Translations under genes and position numbers: made by a program | The notes under the pieces: generated by a model | Seen by the model: the letters and a program-made list of their open reading frames with translations, nothing else | The model's database searches: none | Told to the model about the DNA's origin: nothing | In this document: positions 32,461-46,098 of the stretch, in pieces | Numbering within the stretch: the stretch's first letter is position 1 | Layout of the letters: every line of letters starts with the position of its first letter | Source of the DNA: Chamaea fasciata | Taxonomy: Eukaryota; Chordata; Aves; Passeriformes; Sylviidae | DNA length: 64,000 bases | Assembly: GCA_029207755.1 (NCBI GenBank) | Contig: JARCOQ010000012.1 | Location: forward strand, 23,547,740 to 23,611,739 | Reading direction: 5' to 3'

Positions 32461-35354
32461 AACTTGCCTCCTGAAATGTAATGGAAAATTCACAGGAAAA
32501 GTCCAAGAATTGGTCTGTGACAGTATGATTTAAGAATCAGAAAATAAGAAAGGAAAGGTGAAAAGAACACCAGAGCGAGTGGCTATTTCACAGGGCTGTA
32601 CTTACAGCTCCCAGGCATCCCACTGGGACAGCTACTAGAATTTCAGATTTGTGTTCGTGGGTGGAACAGGTGAGAGAAGTTTTGGACAAGTTGGACAGGT
32701 TGTCCTTCTAGGCAGATGTACTTCAGTCTGCCTGCCTCACAAAAATCAACCAATTGCTCTCGACAGAATGGTATTCCTCTGAGCTAAAAAATTTAGGGGG
32801 CTCTAAACAGACCTGTATCCTAAAATGTTTCAGGGACAGGAAACGAACTTGGATGAACATGCTCAAACCAGGGGGAAGTCATATTCAGTGCCAGCTGGTG
32901 AAATTTCCTTAATAAAAAATAAGAGGAGATATCAGAGCCAATGACACTCAAACCCTTCTTTCAAACCCTTCATTTAAATGAAAGCTGCCCTTAATTTGCT
33001 CTCTCTTATAGAAGGTCAAACATTTTACAGTAGCAAATCTGTTTTAAACTACTTTGTTTAAAACAAACCAACAACCTCCTCACCTTTCCTAAAAACTACA
33101 TTAATACAATGCTTTTATTCACAGTCATAAATGGGAGGTCCCTGTCATTTTACGAGCTCTTCGTGGCATTATTCTATTTAAGCCATTAAAAGTGGTTTCA
33201 CACTATGTAAAATTTTTAACAACAAAACTTTTTTTGGTAATAAAAATAACACAAGATTTATCTCTTGCTAATTTCCCCCCACCCCGGAAATGGTATTTTT
33301 GACTTGCTTTCTCTGCAGCCTATAGAAACCACAATTTTACTATTTCATTATTGCAAAATATTATCAATTATTACCATCCCTCATAGCCTTTCTTCTTTTT
33401 TATTCTAAACAATTCACACTGGTCACTGTATAAGAAGGTGGAAGAATTCTGCCAACCTGCATTTTGTGAAGAAAATGTGGTAAATTATGTATTTCAACAA
33501 AAAATGCAGGATGAATGACACTATATGCTATAAACTGTCACATTTCTCTCTCCCCCTATTCCTGAATTCTACTGAAATTTCTGTTTTCTCCTTTATCCCC
33601 CATCCAACCTCACTAAGTGCATTGGACCTTTGGCATATAACCATGTCTATCTGGGGAAAAAATAAACCATGCTGGCTATTTATAACATTATTTAAATATT
33701 ATATTTTGCCCTGGATTATTGAAATCAATAAAAAGAAATGTGATCAACGACACATTGTTGGTTAATTTTACAAATACTTTTTAACACTTTACTAAAAGAT
33801 TGGAATTTCAAAATGGTGAGAGAAAAAAGGGAAAACAAATATTTTCTGTATGCATCTGACCCCTTTATGGTTCTCTTAATTTTGATTTAGTTACCTATTT
33901 ATCTATCCTCATGTGTTTTAATGTCTCAATTATGAGAGAAGTGCTTAGAAAGACTTAACAAGTCCCATAGTTGCCACCTGGTAAATGTCTCTAATCCATT
34001 TCAGAGCAAAACAAACCAGCTGAACTTTAAAACTCAGTCAGACGAAAAGTGGAAACCCCCTTTAACCACTGCAAATGCTTGCAAAAATAAGATCCTGATT
34101 AAATTTAGCAATTATGTTGGCTTACACAAGATTCTAATGAATTGTTGCAGATGATGAGGCAAAGGAATTGACTTTCCAATTGCATCCCCTCCATCATTCC
34201 TGCTGCATTCCAGTTTTGTTTGGGAGTATCATCCTACTGGATGGGTGAACTAAAGAATTGTCAAAGTTTATTTGAATAGATCTCATGCCAGCTCCCTGAG
34301 CAGCTGGGAGAACTCAGACATTCAGAAAGCAAAATGGGAATTTTCATATTTGCACGTGTTCACTCAGGCTTGAATTTTAAACCGTATATATTTGGTTTAT
34401 ATATTATTTTCACGGTACGTGTTTTTTATGAAAGACACTTCTGAATTATTTTTATGGTGTTTCAGAGTCCTCTTCAACATCATCTTGTTCTTTTTGGCAA
34501 TGCAACATATTTTATTTATCCTAACCTCCAGCACTCTTCTTTTCATTGTCAACCTTTAAACTTATTTATCAGATGTTTTTACACTTGCCTGACTTTACTC
34601 CTTAATCTTCCTACTTCACCTTTGGTCCAGATATTTTACAACTTATAGATGTTTCTTTCCAACACTTTATTTTTCATCTCCATTGAATCATATTTTTTGT
34701 CATAGTATATTCACTACTAGATGAACGATCTTCATTTATCTTTCAACACTTTCCATTTCCTTTCTATGTCTTCCTTGCATCCATCTTTCTCACCTTTTCC
34801 TAAGAGAAGATCAGCTGATACTCCATCAGCCCTTTCTTCTATTTTGTCCCCTCTGAGTCCAAATGCAAACTTTGCATGGCTATGGTAATTAAATTTTTGA
34901 ACTTCAATTTCATAATTTCATTGGTAATAGGATATGGAGAGCAGCATTTTGAATTTATTTATTCCTAGATTAAAGAGACAAAGTATAATAAATCTTCATT
35001 CTTGTGTAGCAAATTACTTGTATTAATGATCAAAAAAAATTGATAGAATTAAGGACAGAACAAGCCATATTTGCATTTGTAATTTGCAGAGCTTTGAGAG
35101 TCACTAACAGGTAGGTAAAACACTAAATAAAAAATACGAAATACAATTTTGAACAAAGTTTCTGGAAGTTTGGACAAGGCTTTAGGAAGGCTAGTTTGAA
35201 TTTGTTTCATTTTAAAGACCTCTGGATCAACCATGTACTAACCATGGCGAAAAAATATTTTAAAAGTTGTGTTTTGATAGCCCAAGGATTAATTTCTGAG
35301 GTAATTCTGCTCCCCATGTTGAAATATTTGTCTCCACACATAGACCTTCCTCCT
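32461..35354. other. Non-coding AT-rich stretch
   Basis: Only short chance ORFs. No repeat family recognised. Confidence 0.5.
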
Positions 35355-35663
35355 TTAATCACAGAGTCTCAGGTTTGGTCAGGCTGCAAGGGCCCACAGG
35401 GGCTCCTCTGGTGTCACGTCCCTGCTCCAGCAGGGCCATCCCAGAGCACAGGGCACAGCAGTGTGTGCACAGGGCTCTGCAATATCCCCAGGGAGGAGAC
35501 TCCACAGCCTCTGTGCACAATCTGCTCAGGGCTGGGCACTGCCCAGGGCACGAGTTGTGCCTCCTGTGCAGGGGCAGCTCCTGGGCTCAGCCCTGCCCGT
35601 GGCTCCGGGGCCATTGCTGGGCCTGGAGCAGAGCCTGGGCCTGCTCTGCTCCTCCCTGCACAC

Positions 35664-35792
35664 AGGACACACAGGGACACACAGAGACACTCAGGGACAC
35701 ACAGGGAAAGACAGGGACAGACAGGGACAGATAGGGGCACCCAGGGACACTCAGGGACACCCAGGACACACAGTGGCACACAGGGACACCCA
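35664..35792 (+). repeat. Minisatellite of GGGACAC-type units in CR1
   Basis: About thirteen loosely conserved 9-10 bp units such as 'acacagggac' and 'acccagggac' in a row. The related CR1 copy at 50.7 kb has a shorter array and the one at 39.2 kb has none. Confidence 0.85.
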
Positions 35793-36045
35793 GGGCTGAG
35801 GGTCCCTCTCAGCTGGGACTCCTCTCCAGGCTGAGCAGCCCCAGCTCCCTCAGCCTCTCCTGGGCACGGGGATGCTCCAGGCCCTTCCTCAGCTCCAGGA
35901 GCTCCTGTCCCTGCTGTGCTGAGGATCCAGAGCTGGACACAGCACTCCAGAGGTGCCTCCAGGGCTGGGCACAGGGGCAGGATCTCTCCCTGACCTGCTG
36001 CCAAGGCTCTTCCCCGTGCCCCCAGGGCACCCTTGGCCTCCTTGG

Positions 36046-36192
36046 CCCCAGGACACTCTGCTGGCTCAGGGACAGCTCCGTGTCCCCAAGAACCCCAGGA
36101 CACTCTGCTGGCTCAGGGACAGCTCCATGTTCCCCAGCAGCCCCAGGACACTCTGCTGGCTCAGGGACAGCTCCGTGTCCCCCAGCACCCCC
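36046..36192 (+). repeat. Three-copy 47/48-bp tandem repeat in CR1
   Basis: Units start with 'ccccaggacactctgctgg' at 36046, 36093 and 36141, and a partial fourth starts at 36189. Each carries 'ctcagggacagctcc(g/a)tgt'. Period 47 then 48 bp. Confidence 0.9.
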
Positions 36193-36340
36193 AGGTCCTT
36201 CACTGCAGAGCTGCTCCAGCAGGTCCCTCCAGCCTTATCTTGTGCTGGGGTTGTTCCTGCCAAGAAGCAGGACCTGCATTTGCCTTGGCTGATCTTTGAG
36301 TGTTTTTTCCTTGCTCAACTCTTCCAGGTTTTGAAGCTCC

Positions 36341-39164
36341 TCTGATTGGGTAATTGGCCACACTCAGTTCTGTGTATTGAAATGTACTGGGAGCAATGGA
36401 ACAATATAATGGAATGAAAGCAATGGTTTTGTTCTGCAGCTCTTGATAACTAAGAGAGAAAGGGCAGCAACTGAGGCTGTGTGAATGCAGGTACGTGGAA
36501 CAAGATTTAAATAAAAGAAAGAATCAGCTGAAATAGGTGTTCAACAGCAAACCAGGGCCAGGAGGAAGACTGAACATGAGCTATTAAAAGACCACATTTA
36601 AGACAGTATGCAAAACTGCCCGTGTTCAGGAGTTTTTAAGGAGGCCACTGCAGCCCTGCTACAACCCATCACTTGTTTGTCAGCTCTATTCTACAACTGG
36701 GAGTAAATAGAAAAAAAATATATTGTGGGCAGCACTTGATGACAACACAAATCAACTCATCCACCCCCATCCAGACTAGACACACCAAACAACCAAAATG
36801 GGGAGAACACATTTCTCATCAGAATGATGCAGAAAATACAGAAGAACATATTTGGAGGACAGCACTTAGCAAAGAATAAATAATTCTGCATTCCAACAGA
36901 TGCTGAAGGTGACAACATGGTTAACAGACGGTAAGTTGCAAATCTTGATTGATTTTTGCTAGTGGTCCCCTTCTCAGAGTCTATTCCTTTTGTTTTCTGG
37001 AATTGTGATGATGTGGCAGCAGAGTATAAAGCTTTTCTGGTGATAATACTGATGACATGGGAGCAAGTGTCATGGAACAGCACAGCAAAATCAGAGATAG
37101 GGAGAAAAAATCAAGAAGCTTCCTAGAGGGTGCCTTAAGATTTTTGTTTTACTGTATTTCCATGTTTTGCTAATTTTGAGCCATCATTGAGGGTTCATCA
37201 ATGCCAGTGGAAACAGAAGCATGATCCATGGGGAAATTTAGATGCACCTTCAGTAAGATCTCAGGAGTATTATTCAATTCTGAACTCAGAGATGTATTAA
37301 AAAGTTAATCCATGTTGGAAGAGATTATTTACCTTCTACATTAAAGTATTAAGGTTATACATTCCATTTTATCAACATATTATCAGCACTGTGTTATCAC
37401 CATATTATTCAGTCACCCAGTTTGACTTGATCCTTTGGGAAATCTTACAATTCTCTAAGGTTTTCCTTAGTCTAAGGAATTTTCTGTTATCAGCAACATT
37501 CACCAAGCCATCCACCAAATCAATAATAAATATACTGCAGAATGTCAGGTCTGATGTTGTTACCCAGGGCAGCCACTACTAACTGCTTTCCACTCGCAGA
37601 AAATTTATCTGCAGTTTCCAGGAAAGTTGTATTTTCCAGCAGGTCGCCCGCCTGCTATGTCACATTGAGATAACTCAATGCAACTCACATAATTACATCA
37701 TGTAACTTTATATCATTTGACATGGCTGAGGCAACCTAACATAAAATATCACAGTATAAAGCAACAGCTGGAAAATTTAAACATTGCTTCCCCCTTCCAC
37801 CCGCCCCCCCAAAAGGAATAGCAAGAAAAAACCCAAAACAAAACCATATTTATTTTTTTCAACCCTAGTCTTTGAAGGAAAAAAAAAAAAAGAAAAACAT
37901 AGCTTGTCTAAAGTATTGATTTTTACGTATGTAACTAACACTGAACTGACAATGTCTTCACTAAAACCTGAATCTAGAAGCTTCTTGGAAAACAGGCTGT
38001 TGCCATGATCAGAGCAGCAAACTGTCAGGGCTGCATTTTAAAAGAGTAGATGTGCAGTGCTACTTTAGATTAAACCTGTATATGTGCTGCTCCACCTATG
38101 TACAAGGCATTCTGATTTAAGTGCATTTCCCTGTGCCATTAATTTCCTAGGACATGAGTTAAAATAGATTACAGTGCCAAATAAAAAGACATTTTGGTAG
38201 CTTCATTTACTTGTATGACTGTAAAATTAGTAATTGCATTTTGATGTAACAAATGCCACATTTTAATTCTCTTTATTTTTCTGTCTAAAAAGAGGATGAA
38301 AACTACAAGGTAGATTTTTTAAATAATATGGCTCATCCACAGCTCTCCTTCCTGCAATCTCTTTGTTTTGAATAATAGCTATTTTATCTTTGAGCTGAAC
38401 TTTCAGAAGATTAAAAAAAAAAAGAGTCTATTTTCAGTTATTTTCAAAACAATGAATTCAGCATTCAGAGGAGAAACTAATTTAGTGGAGACAAGGAATA
38501 TTGTGACTGCAGAGAAACGTGATATAGAAGGGAAGTTGAGATTGATATGAGCTGAAACAATGAAATGTGACTATACAGAGAGTTTATAATAACAAAAATG
38601 ACACTCAGCTGAAGGTGAGGCAGGAGTTGATGTGGACATTCCCACCTGGATAGCTGGCTAATGGCATTGGCTGCTGGAGTTAAATGCCAAGGCACACTGA
38701 TATGGGTGATCAGAACTGACAGGGAACAGCAACAACAGCAGCAGTTTCGAGACAAAGTACATTTACAATATATACACAGTTGTTATATGAAACTAAGGAT
38801 ACCAGGGAAAAGGGACTAAGAAAAGCTGCTGGAGCTGAAACCTCTGTCCAAAACTGAAGGGCACAGACTGGCTTGTTTGAGTTTGGACTTTGTGTTGGTT
38901 ACAGTAACACAAATAGATACTTGCTTGGATTGGAAATAAATGCTGTTCCTTCTTCTATATCTCAGTCTTTGGTTCCATAAAGAACATGATAAAATGTGAT
39001 TAGATCTCTTCAACACTATTCTTCTTGAATATGGAGACAGTGGAATGACAGGTAATCAAACACCTGAGGAAAAGCCTCTGGAGCCTAAACAGGGATTTCA
39101 GACTGGCACTTATGGAAAAGACAGTTCATAATCAATTTGAGTTATGTGCAGCCTCAGGAATAGA
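36341..39164. other. Non-coding AT-rich stretch
   Basis: Homopolymers such as the A run at about 37880-37892 and short chance ORFs only. Nothing recognised. Confidence 0.5.
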
Positions 39165-39487
39165 TGGCTGAGAGGGGCCCTCAGCCCTGGGTGTCCATGT
39201 GTGCAAGGAGGAGCAGAGCAGGCCCAGGCTCTGCTCCAGGCCCAGCAATGGCCCCAGAGCCACGGGCAGGGCTGAGCCCAGGAGCTGCCCCTGCACAGGA
39301 GGCACAGCTTGTGCCCTGGGCAGTGCCCAGCCCTGAGCAGATTGTGCATAGAGTCTGTGGAGTCTCCTCCCTGGGGATATTGCAGAGCTCTCTGGACACA
39401 CTGCTGTGCCCTGTGCTCTGGGATGGCCCTGCTGGAGCAGGGATGTGGCACCAGAGGAACCATTTCCAGCCTGACCCATTCGGAGAT
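39165..39487 (+). repeat. GC-rich CR1 LINE 3' fragment
   Basis: Plus-strand copy of the subfamily seen at 35.4 and 49.7 kb: 'ggctctgctccaggcccagcaatgg', 'attgtgcatagagtctgtgg', 'ctctgggatggccctgctggagcaggg'. It lacks the GGGACAC array. Confidence 0.85.
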
Positions 39488-40124
39488 CAGTGTGCAGTCT
39501 GCACCAGCTTTGGAAACTGAATGGTAGAGGAGGCAACATGACAGGATCAGAAAATCAGTCTGCAGAGAGAGGAATGAAACCTGGTGGTATTCTGTTGGAG
39601 GGTGGATAATAACAATGAACAAAGCTCCAGACAAACAGGACCATCAGCTACTGGAATTTGGGTGCACAGTCACCTGTACTGAAGATAGATGAAATCTGTA
39701 ATCTTGATTTCTATCCAGTGTCTAGGGAAAAAAGACAAGTTTAAAAACAGGAGCTTGAATGCAAGGACAAAATTTTGTATTTTTCTCTTGGAAAGCAGAT
39801 GATTCCCCTTGAGATGTTGAGGAAGTAGAGATTCTCAGCTGGCATAGAAAACCAGTCATGCACATCCAACACCCTTTTTGTCCTCTTTAACAGCCAAGAT
39901 GTGCATCTGAATAGAATTTGTATTCCAAGAAAAAGGGATTTTTGGACTTGACTCCTCCTTGATGTACTGGGAGAGAGGACAGTATGTCATTACATGTGGA
40001 AATGGAGTCATCTGAACAGCCTGAATATTAGTAGTGAATTACTTGTTTCAGCATCTACTTGATGCTTACGACAATTGCTATCTAATTTCTGTTGTTCCAG
40101 ATAGCAAGTGGCTAAATTGTCAAT
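39488..40124. other. Non-coding stretch
   Basis: Nothing recognised. Confidence 0.5.
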
Positions 40125-40665
40125 CCATAGCATCCCAGAATGCCAGAATGGGTTGGAAAGGATCTCAAGGACCATCTTGTTCTACCCCCTTGTCATGAAC
40201 AGGGACACCTTCCACTATCCCAGGCTGCTCCAAGCCCCAATGTCCAACCTGGCCTTGGACACTGCCAGGGATCCAGAGGCAGCCACAGCTTCTCTGGGCA
40301 CCCTGTGCCAGGGCCTGCCCACCCTCCCAGGGAACAATTCCTTCCGCATATCCAATTCTAACCCTGCCCTCTGGCAGGGGGAGACATTCCCTGTGTCCTG
40401 TCCCTCCAACCCTTGGCAATTGCCTCTCTCCATCTTTCCTGCAGCTCCCTCAGGCCCTGCAAGGCCACACTGAGATCACCCCAAAGCTTCTCCTCTCCAG
40501 GTGAACAATCTCAGGTCTCCCAGCCTTTCCTCCCAGCAGAGCTGCTCCATCCCTCTGCTCATGCTGGTGCCTCCTCTGGGCTCTCTCCAGCAGCTCCAGG
40601 TCCTTGATGTGCTGAGCCCAGGACGGGGGCAGCTCTGCAGGTGGGATCTCACCTGAGTGAGGCAG
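40125..40665 (-). repeat. CR1 LINE 3' region
   Basis: Begins with the tail 'agcatcccagaatgccagaatggg' and runs through the standard landmarks to 'gtgggatctcacctgagtgagg'. Nearly parallel to 29285-29805. Confidence 0.9.
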
Positions 40666-43600
40666 AGGGACAGAATCCCCTTTTTTATTCTACATTAGAT
40701 TTATCAGACTCCTGTGGAAGTAGCTCCAGCACTTTTTCCCAGTGACATAACCAGAAATTTATAAGGTCCTAAAAAAGGCCTGGGTAGAATGTGGTAAGGT
40801 GTATCCCATATAAGGTGGGACTAATTAAAGAAAAAGTCATTACTGGGTGCACAGTTGGGAGAGACTTGTCAAATGCAGAAGGGACTGGAGCAGATTCCAA
40901 AATCATTCAAGCTTGGAGTGTTCAATTAGACTCTGAGTTCAAGTGTGGCTGAGCAGTGGGGAAAGGAACTTGCTGCAGAAAAACAACTGTCAGTACATCC
41001 ACAGAAAGCATTTTGGGCAATACCTGCATGTTCATCTGCATGGCTACACATTATGAGTGTCACATACAAGATTCTATACCAGGTTAGAGGGCTTTTTTTT
41101 CAAATGCCAAAAATGTTTTGGAGGGGAGAGTGAGAGCTGTTGTAAATGCTAGTAAATATTTCAGCAGAGCAGACACATGGGGGCAAGGCTGAAAGAATAA
41201 AATGATATTGCTTGTTTTCTCATGGTTTCTTTACAGAATTTTAAAGAAATGCAAGGGTCTATTTCATTGAATCATTCTGCAAATCTAAATTCAAAATTAC
41301 TTATTTACTATGAAACAAATAAAGAGTAACAGAGCAAAGAATTTTCAAGGGAAAAGAAAGAAAAACCTGTCACTGTAATGCATTTTGAAGCAGAAGATCT
41401 GTGATAGGGTTTATTTTCAGAAGATAAAATAGTTTTTATTAATTCACAAAACATTTTACATCGCATTTTCACTTAATAAACGTTAAATTTAAAATCAGTA
41501 GTTTGTGTTCGTAGCTGTAATCTATTTTTGATTTATTTTCCATGCAAGCTGTTACACTTTGCAAAAAGAAAGCAAAATTAAAACATATTTAACCACAGGC
41601 TTAAATTTGTGTGGTTCCTTATTAAGAGAGGGAAGATAAGGAGCTGTGGTTAGAAAGAACCATTGGGGAAAAAAAAAAAGGAAAAAAAAGTTTTCTAGAT
41701 TTAACACCATTTCCAGCCTTCCTTTGTTAATTTTTTGTTAATAATCCAAAAGGGTTGCACAGTCAGTGCTCACTCCCTTGGCAGGAGTCAACAAGCAAAG
41801 AAGGTTCACAGCTGATCCTCACCTTCTCCTCAGAATATATACTTTTCATTTGTTTTTTGAATAATCCCTTTCATGTAAAAGGCTATTTCTCTCATGGAGG
41901 ATCAACCATTAATGTCATGTGCATGCAAGTTTATTGTAACAAGGTTTTTAAAACTCTGTGATAGGTAACAAAGCTTTAAGGGGCTACAGTGATGTCTCAT
42001 CTGTACATTTTTTTCTTGAGTTCTGACAGAGTGAGTGTACACATGTGTGCTGCAGCATCATTTCTCGAAAAGGTGGGTTTTCCCTTTTTTTCCCCTGAAT
42101 ACAGAAACCCTCTTTGTCATTAAAAATGTAAAGGCCCTTCTGGTTTTGTCACTCGAGGAAGAAAAAGAAAGGAAAGTCTTTTGTAGCAACCTGGTGTAGT
42201 AAAGAGTCTTCCAGTTAAGGAACTGCCAAAATACATGAGATTAAAGCAGATGCATCTGACACAACTTATTAAAAATATATGTGGACAATAGGAGAACACA
42301 TTAAAACCTGGACATGTTTGATACATGCAGCTTGGTTAAAAAGTCCCAGAACACTTGTCAAATACTCATTTTATCCTTCTTTTGTTCCAAATTGAAAGAG
42401 TTTCCCATTGTTTTGGAAAAGAAAATGGAGAAATAAAATAAAAGGGGAAAGAACAAAACTTGTTTTTAGAAAAAGACTTCAGAAACTTAGGATTTAAATA
42501 ATTATGGTTCAATAAGGAAAGGGAAGGGGAAGCAAAAGGAGCTATGCCCAGAGCCAATAAGGTCCCTGATACTGCAGGGTTGGAGAGGTCTCCCATTTCT
42601 AAATTATGCTGAGCCCAGTCTGGCACAGATCAAACCTAAATCTTCCTCTTGCTTAGAAAACACAGAATAATAAAAATAAAATTTGCCCCAATGAAAAGTG
42701 AAAAAGAAATGGAAATCATCAAAATTTCAAGGAGCAGAAGACAATTAATTACCTGGGTTCCAGAAGTGCTCTGGGACACACTGCAAGCCTGCGATGCACT
42801 AACAGGACTGGGGAAGCAGGAACAGAGATCAGGAGAGCTGAAAATGTCCAATTTGCCACAGCTCAACAGCTGGATCTTCCCTTAAGAAGCCAGGGAGATG
42901 CTTGGAAAAACACAGCATCTGTGAACAATACACTGAGGCATTTCATGCTCTGCAAGTCATTATTTTAAAGTATAAATTTTGGGTGAAATAGCATTATTTA
43001 TATTGTGATATCCCAAATTTATGGAAACAGGAGAGTTCATAAACCAGTGTGGTTTCTGGATTCAAATGTCCTAAAACGAGTAAGACTAATTTTTTTGTGG
43101 ACTTGTTGGTGTCTGGTTTTTGAGATCACCTCATGGAAGTCATTGTAGGGGCTATAACACACCAATCCTCCTCTGAACAGTGGCTATTTTTAAAATGCCC
43201 TATTTATTTACTTAAAATAAAACTACTCTCTGAGTGCATTCAAAGTCAAATCCAAATATCTTAGTGACTACAATACTTTTTATTACCTTTCACTCCAAGA
43301 AAGGGAGTAGAATTCATGAAGCAGTCAGGGAGACAACTCCTTTATACATCACAAGCAGGAACATCTCAGCTCTAGCACATCAAAAAACTACTGGAAATAA
43401 TTGGAATTAAAGGTAACAAAAGGAAAAATCCCCTCTTTATAATGACACAAAGATCCTTTTTTAGTGGGAGAACTCCCAGTCAGGACAGGAAATACAAGAA
43501 AGAATTTTAATAGGCATTTGGATTTTCCTAATGGTGTTCTATATTTGCTAACATAAGATAAACATTATTATCATACAGTGTAACTTTTTTTATCCAGCAT

Positions 43601-45877
43601 TATCAAATTATTGACTCATTTGTAATGTAAATAAGTATTATTAGTTTTAAATATGGAAGATTTACATAGCTAATGAAATGACTGTGAAAACATTGTTTTA
43701 GGGCAGTTAAAAGCTATGTTACATTTAGCAAAACTGTGAACATGAATATTTATTCTTTCAGAACAGAAAGAATAACCAACTTCTTATGAATATAAAATAA
43801 TAAAGCAAATAGTGAAGAACATTTATAATCAATAATCATTCTGGAAATAATTCGTGTAAAACTGCCCTTTTCACCTTCTGTTTCCATTACATTTTGAACT
43901 TAATGGATTAAATTCACTCCATTAATCAACATCACAGTATTTGGCAAAAGGCAGAGTTCATAAAAATGCATGGCAAACAATCAAAGACTTTTTATAAGGA
44001 AGCATCTTATGTGAAGGAGCAGAGATGTAAAATAATTAATTAAGTCCTAGCCACAAGCTTAAAGCTCCTTCTAATAGCACAGAAAACCTTCAAGGAGAGA
44101 AGACACTCTTTACTTCACCAGGATGCAGACGAGATGGTGAAGAAAATATTTCCCCAATATTTTGAAGATGTAATGAGTAATCACCAGCATCATCACTCAC
44201 CTTTTTACTCTTTAAAATTCTTTTTTTCCCTTCAGTCTGTCTCCTATTTTTTAGATTAAAAATGTCTACATCCTTCAGAGCTATTTATGTTGTGTTGAAC
44301 TTACATCAATCAGATGAAATAGAGCAACACAGAAAAGTAGCTCTTACACCTGAGAAAATGTTCAGGATGAATTCACTCTTGGTGAGTATCCTCAGACATG
44401 AGATACTCAAGGTATGTTGTGTCTTGAGTACTCACTGACCTTCAGAAAAATTACACTGACCAATATCACCAAAATCCAGTAGAATTTTGATTTTTCATTA
44501 ATTACCAAAAGATAATAATCTGAGTAATTAATTCTCAGTGCAAGCATTAGCTTTTATGGTTTGTGTGAGTAGCAAAAAATTTTACATTCAAAATATGATT
44601 TGACAGCAATGGACAAACTCTCCTATTTTCCTGTTTATTTTTACACATGGATTTCTGTGCAATGCCACATGCCAGACCCTGTTCACAAAGATGGGGCATA
44701 CTGCAATATCTTGGTTTATTAATTGCAGTCTTGCATTGATTTGAATGCAGCATTCTTATCTGTGAATTATACTTCTTCCTGAATTTCTCTGTTTCCACTA
44801 TATCCGAACCAAAATACTTGAAATATTTCTCTATATACAAAGCTAGTTCAGATTATTCCTATCTTTTACAAACAGTTCTAGCTTCACAGGTTTTGAGGTA
44901 ATATGGAAGGGGTTTGTACTAAGAAAGCCGAAGAAAACCTCACAAAGCTCATAAGGAACCTTTTTTTCTTATTTTTTTCTTTTTTTTTTTTTTTTTTTCA
45001 ATGATCTAACCAGTGATAATCAGCTGCCAAACTTTAATTAATTAAATGAAATTCAGGCATTCAGCGTTTTGGAGAATCTGAACTACTCTGCTGCTTCTCC
45101 CTTATCTTTTGAGTTGGAGATAAAGACCATCCATTCTTTCTCTGAGGCAGGCTGCAAGGCACAGTTTGTTTCTATCTCCAAAGTATCTTGAATTCATTAG
45201 GTGTGAAGAGCTACAGAAGTGCAATTTGAATGCCCAGAGTGCCCTGAGGCAGGAAGGGTGCCAGCCTGGTCAGATGTTCCCAAATCCCTTGTGGTGAGAG
45301 GGGAGCCAGCTCAGAGTGCTTTGCTCCCCACGGCCCTAAATAAACAAACAGAAATAGTGCCATGGTGCCTCCAAGCCACACATTTTGTGATGCAGACGCT
45401 GACTTAGGAGAAACAGAAGTGAAACCGTTGCCTTTCTGTGCTGATAATCCATCAAGCAAGGCCTAAGACAGTAAGAGCCTTTGGACCAGGAAGACGGTTA
45501 TTTGGAGCCACATCTCAAGCACTGTCAGCAAGAAAAGGTCTCTCCCCCCGCCCCCCCCCCCCCCCCCTTCCTCCCTTGCCAATCACATGAACCATCAAGT
45601 CCTCTGGCATTTTAGAATTAGCAAGTCTTGTGCACCATTATGAAAACACATTATTCCCCAAGTCTCATTTCTTGTGGGCTAATTAGAAATATTTGACCCC
45701 AAAACTACATGGGTTTTGATCAGATAATGGACTTCAATTAACAGGAAATCATTAGAAGTACTGCACAAAGTGAATTCATTAGCAAAATAATTTTCTGCAA
45801 TCAGTTCTGTAGGTATTTTGAAGCCACAAAAACCAGTTCATTCATGGTTTGCAAGCCCAATATCAAAATGGCAGTGT
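40666..45877. other. Long AT-rich stretch without recognisable genes
   Basis: Contains poly(A) at 41670-41679, a T-rich tract at 44962-44998 and a C run at 45541-45567 (one G inside). A GC-richer pocket lies at 45220-45410. Only chance ORFs. Confidence 0.5.
45541..45567 (+). repeat. Poly(C) tract
   Basis: About 26 of 27 bases are C, interrupted by one G. Confidence 0.9.
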
Positions 45878-46098
45878 GTGATTAGATGGGATACTGGGAA
45901 GGAATTGTACCCTGGGAGGGTGGCCAGGCCCTGGCACAGGGTGCCCAGAAAACCTGTGGCTGCCCCTGGATCCCTGGCAGGGTCCAAGGCCAGGTTGGAC
46001 ACTGGGGCTTGGAGCAGCCTGGGACAGTGGAAGGTTTCCCTGCCCAGGTGGAACTGGGTAAGGTCCCCTCCAACCCAAACCATTCTGGGATTCTATGA
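45878..46098 (+). repeat. CR1 LINE 3' end
   Basis: 'agatgggatactgggaaggaattg' to 'ggtcccctccaacccaaacc' and the tail 'attctgggattctatgaag', the canonical CR1 ending on the plus strand. Confidence 0.9.

Larger units (their letters stand above)
35355..36340 (-). repeat. GC-rich CR1 LINE copy with internal tandem repeats
   Basis: Minus-strand CR1. Near 36000-36300 the text 'cccccaggtccttcactgcagagctgctcc' and 'cttgtgctggggttgttcctgcc...caggacctgcatttgcc' corresponds to the well-known CR1 region close to ORF2's end. The part at 35380-35660 matches the copies at 39165-39487 and 49660-51060. It holds two tandem arrays (listed separately). The many long overlapping ORFs here on both strands come from its GC richness. 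Confidence 0.8.

Noticed and set aside
35664..35792. Regular short repeats that might be taken for a CRISPR array
   Set aside because: Units are 9-10 bp in direct tandem without spacers, inside a LINE of an animal genome.
35196..36345. Several long overlapping ORFs (up to 229 codons) on both strands
   Set aside because: They coincide with a GC-rich CR1 copy and its minisatellite, and the repeated peptides mirror the tandem DNA units.
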